This document shows positions 62,421 through 64,000 of a stretch of DNA of 64,000 nucleotides, one piece after another. Under the pieces are notes generated by a model, which saw nothing but the letters and a program-made list of their open reading frames with translations, did not search any database and was not told the DNA's origin. The position numbers and the translations under genes are program-made. The stretch's first letter is position 1, and every line of letters begins with the position of its first letter. The DNA is from Lacinutrix sp. 5H-3-7-4 (GTDB taxonomy: Bacteria > Bacteroidota > Bacteroidia > Flavobacteriales > Flavobacteriaceae): positions 2,205,001 through 2,269,000 of the forward strand of contig NC_015638.1 of the NCBI RefSeq assembly GCF_000211855.2, in the 5' to 3' direction.

Positions 62421-62966
62421 ATGAACACTAAATTTAAGACCATATTAGCTGTGTTTTTTTTAACTTTAGCTTTAGTAAGCTGTAAAGATGAAAAATCTAT
62501 ACAAACCTATGTTGTAGAGCACCAAGATAAACCAGAGTTTTTATCTTTAGATTTATCACCTAAAATGATAGATGTCTCTAAAATAGAGTTAGACGAAGAT
62601 CAAGAAAAAGTATATAACTCATTCAAGAAAGTTAATATTATAGCATATAAAGCTATTGATGGAAACCAAGAACAATATACTCAGGAATTAGAAAAAGCAA
62701 AAGCTGTTTTTAAAAATGAAAAGTATAATGAGTTAATGGAGTTTAGCGATAATGGTATGAAATTTAGAGTTAATACTATTGGAGATAATGATACGGTAGA
62801 TGAGTTTTTAGTATTAGCAAGTTCTAGCGATTTAGGTTTTGCGGTTGTTCGCGTATTAGGAGATGATATGCAACCAGAAAAACTATATAAATTAATATCG
62901 CAAATGCAAAATGCAGATGTAGACGAAAGTCAGCTGCAAAAGGTTATGGATTATTTTAAACAATAA
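62421..62966 (+). CDS. DUF4252 lipoprotein (module 3, second copy)
   Basis: A 181-residue lipoprotein (lipobox LVSCKD). Its DUF4252 pattern FLSLDLSPKMIDVSKIELDE and VDEFLVLASSSDLGFAVVRVLGDD is clearly related to the gene just upstream, so the pair arose by tandem duplication and diverged into a soluble and a lipid-anchored form. It ends the operon at a terminator. Function unknown. Control by the sigma factor at 60821 is inferred. Confidence 0.78.
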   Translation: MNTKFKTILAVFFLTLALVSCKDEKSIQTYVVEHQDKPEFLSLDLSPKMIDVSKIELDEDQEKVYNSFKKVNIIAYKAIDGNQEQYTQELEKAKAVFKNEKYNELMEFSDNGMKFRVNTIGDNDTVDEFLVLASSSDLGFAVVRVLGDDMQPEKLYKLISQMQNADVDESQLQKVMDYFKQ

Positions 62967-63008
62967 TTCATGTTTATATATTAGAGTTTATATGTTAATA
63001 TATAAACA

Positions 63009-63039
63009 GAAAAAAGGACTGTTGGCGCAGTCCTTTTTT
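63009..63039 (+). terminator. terminator of the module 3 operon
   Basis: AAAAAGGACTG-TTGGCG-CAGTCCTTTTT followed by T, 43 bp after the second DUF4252 stop. Confidence 0.9.
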
Positions 63040-63052
63040 AATTTTTTATACT

Positions 63053-63076
63053 TCTAAATCTAAATCTAAATCTAAA
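63053..63076. repeat. four tandem TCTAAA units
   Basis: Four head-to-tail hexamers lie between the convergent transcripts. The ends CTTCTA and TAGAAG are inverted to each other, so the tract could also fold as a weak hairpin. Such tracts can change length by slippage. Confidence 0.7.
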
Positions 63077-63102
63077 TATAGAAGCCTATTTAAAATTTGT
63101 TT

Positions 63103-63309
63103 TTACTTTAAAGAATCTTCTTGAGAATCTTTTAAATCTTCTTCATCCACATTCTTTTTTACTAAAAATAAATTTAAAATAACTAATATAACCAAACCAC
63201 CTAAAACTAATTTAGTTATTATATGGTCTAATATATTTAAAAGACCACCAATAAAAAAAACAATGGCAATTACACCACATATTAGTAAAGATTGTGTGTT
63301 TGAAAACAT
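63103..63309 (-). CDS. small two-helix membrane protein
   Basis: A 68-residue protein with two membrane helices (about 8-25 and 30-49) and an acidic, lysine-containing tail. Its stop lies 29 bp after the four-unit TCTAAA repeat, and it begins 1 bp after the purB stop, so it is co-transcribed with purB. I do not recognise a family and give no function. Confidence 0.6.
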   Translation of the reverse strand: MFSNTQSLLICGVIAIVFFIGGLLNILDHIITKLVLGGLVILVILNLFLVKKNVDEEDLKDSQEDSLK

Positions 63310-63310
63310 T

Positions 63311-64000
63311 TTAGATACCTGTATAATTACTTGGTGATATAGCTTTTAATTCACTCTTAATAGCATCACTAACCTCTAAGGTATCAATAAAATTTGATAT
63401 AGACGTTTTTGTAATTGCTTCGTTAGTTCTAGTTAATCCTTTTAATGCTTCGTATGGATTAGGGTAAGCTTCACGACGCAAAATAGTCTGTATAGCTTCT
63501 GCAACGACAGCCCAGTTATTTTCTAAATCTTGAGCAAATTTTGATGCGTTTAATAATAATTTACCTAAACCTTTAATTGTAGATTTAAAACCAATAAGTG
63601 TATGCCCAAAAGGGACACCAACATTACGTAAAACAGTACTATCTGTTAAATCGCGTTGTAGACGAGAAATAGGTAACTTGGCAGATAAATGCTCAAAAAT
63701 AGCATTGGCTATACCTAAGTTTCCTTCAGAGTTTTCAAAGTCTATTGGGTTTACTTTGTGTGGCATTGCGCTACTTCCTACTTCGCCAGCCTTAATTTTT
63801 TGTTTAAAGTAGTCCATAGAAACATACGTCCAGATATCACGGTCTAAATCTATAATAATAGTATTTATACGTTTTAAGCCATCAAACAAAGCAGCCATAT
63901 GGTCATAATGCTCAATTTGTGTTGTTGGAAACGAGTGATGTAGTCCTAGTTTTTCTTGAACAAAATTACTACCAAAAGTTTTCCAGTCTATATTTGGGTA
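63311..64000 (-). CDS. purB: adenylosuccinate lyase, 5' end outside window
   Basis: The frame stays open to the right edge, so the gene starts beyond 64000 and 229 residues of the C-terminal half are visible. The superfamily signature GSSAMPHKVNPIDFENSEG is intact, including the catalytic-loop serine, with the YPNIDWKTFG region upstream. It splits SAICAR and adenylosuccinate in purine synthesis. The Met near 63898 is internal. The small membrane protein gene follows directly. Confidence 0.93.
   Translation of the reverse strand, partial: YPNIDWKTFGSNFVQEKLGLHHSFPTTQIEHYDHMAALFDGLKRINTIIIDLDRDIWTYVSMDYFKQKIKAGEVGSSAMPHKVNPIDFENSEGNLGIANAIFEHLSAKLPISRLQRDLTDSTVLRNVGVPFGHTLIGFKSTIKGLGKLLLNASKFAQDLENNWAVVAEAIQTILRREAYPNPYEALKGLTRTNEAITKTSISNFIDTLEVSDAIKSELKAISPSNYTGI

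Noticed and set aside
1-64000. CRISPR arrays, insertion sequences, prophage genes, tRNA or rRNA genes
   Set aside because: I saw no direct-repeat array, transposase, integrase, phage structural gene or tRNA-like cloverleaf with CCA end in the intergenic gaps.

Overview
The window comes from a member of the Bacteroidota, most likely the family Flavobacteriaceae. The evidence is the low-GC DNA, several promoters with the Bacteroidota -7 signature TAnnTTTG, type IX secretion (T9SS) C-terminal sorting domains on two secreted proteins, the 950-residue CarB without its allosteric domain, and family proteins typical of the group (DUF4199, DUF4252, YHYH, YwqK-type and 'sensor of ECF sigma' proteins). 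It is chromosomal and mostly core or housekeeping sequence. I see no prophage, insertion sequence, CRISPR array, tRNA or rRNA.

Layout. 1-5.3 kb: the 3' part of a MoxR/ChlI-type AAA+ ATPase, then an alpha/beta hydrolase-OsmC fusion, a YdeI-family protein, a secreted M28 peptidase and a DUF421 membrane protein. 5.4-13.3 kb: a fatty-acid beta-oxidation block, marR-fadN-fadA-fadE, preceded by an acyl-CoA ligase. A perfect 26-bp palindrome sits over the marR promoter. 13.5-21.3 kb: an AraC regulator, purL, a T9SS-exported endonuclease and a 5-methylcytosine RNA methyltransferase. 21.5-27.3 kb: an ECF sigma factor locus followed by secreted EF-hand, YHYH, YwqK-type and SCO proteins. 27.3-30 kb: a Ycf48-like lipoprotein and a second ECF sigma module. 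30.2-35.4 kb: an ABC exporter, phosphoglucomutase, glycosyltransferase and DUF4199 cluster. 35.5-49.7 kb: L31, a GlmU-like protein, a peptide-binding lipoprotein, mtaB, a lytic transglycosylase with cardiolipin synthase, L34, carB and a T9SS cupredoxin. 49.7-52.1 kb: a thioesterase, a small membrane protein and rmuC. 52.1-59.2 kb: a vitamin B12 uptake locus (BtuF/C/D-like ABC transporter, cobalamin riboswitch, BtuB, BtuG-like surface lipoprotein, DUF71 ATPase). 59.2-64 kb: an S41 peptidase, a third ECF sigma operon with two DUF4252 proteins, and the 3' part of purB.

The most interesting part is 21.4-27.3 kb. Five intergenic sites share the architecture (G/A)CAAGT-N15-CATCTAAA with exactly the same spacing. 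They lie in front of the ECF sigma gene, its presumed anti-sigma/sensor pair, two EF-hand genes and the YHYH-YwqK-SCO operon. This reads as a complete autoregulated ECF regulon whose outputs are exported calcium- or metal-binding proteins. I do not know of a description of this combination. The other two ECF modules carry different candidate promoters (TAAACT-N15-GGTCTAAA and TGTAAC-N16-CGTC), so three insulated envelope-sensing circuits may sit within 41 kb.

The B12 locus is the second coherent system. A riboswitch controls the outer-membrane receptor and a surface beta-propeller, the divergent ABC operon handles inner-membrane import, and the convergent DUF71 gene belongs to a family previously predicted to act in B12 salvage.
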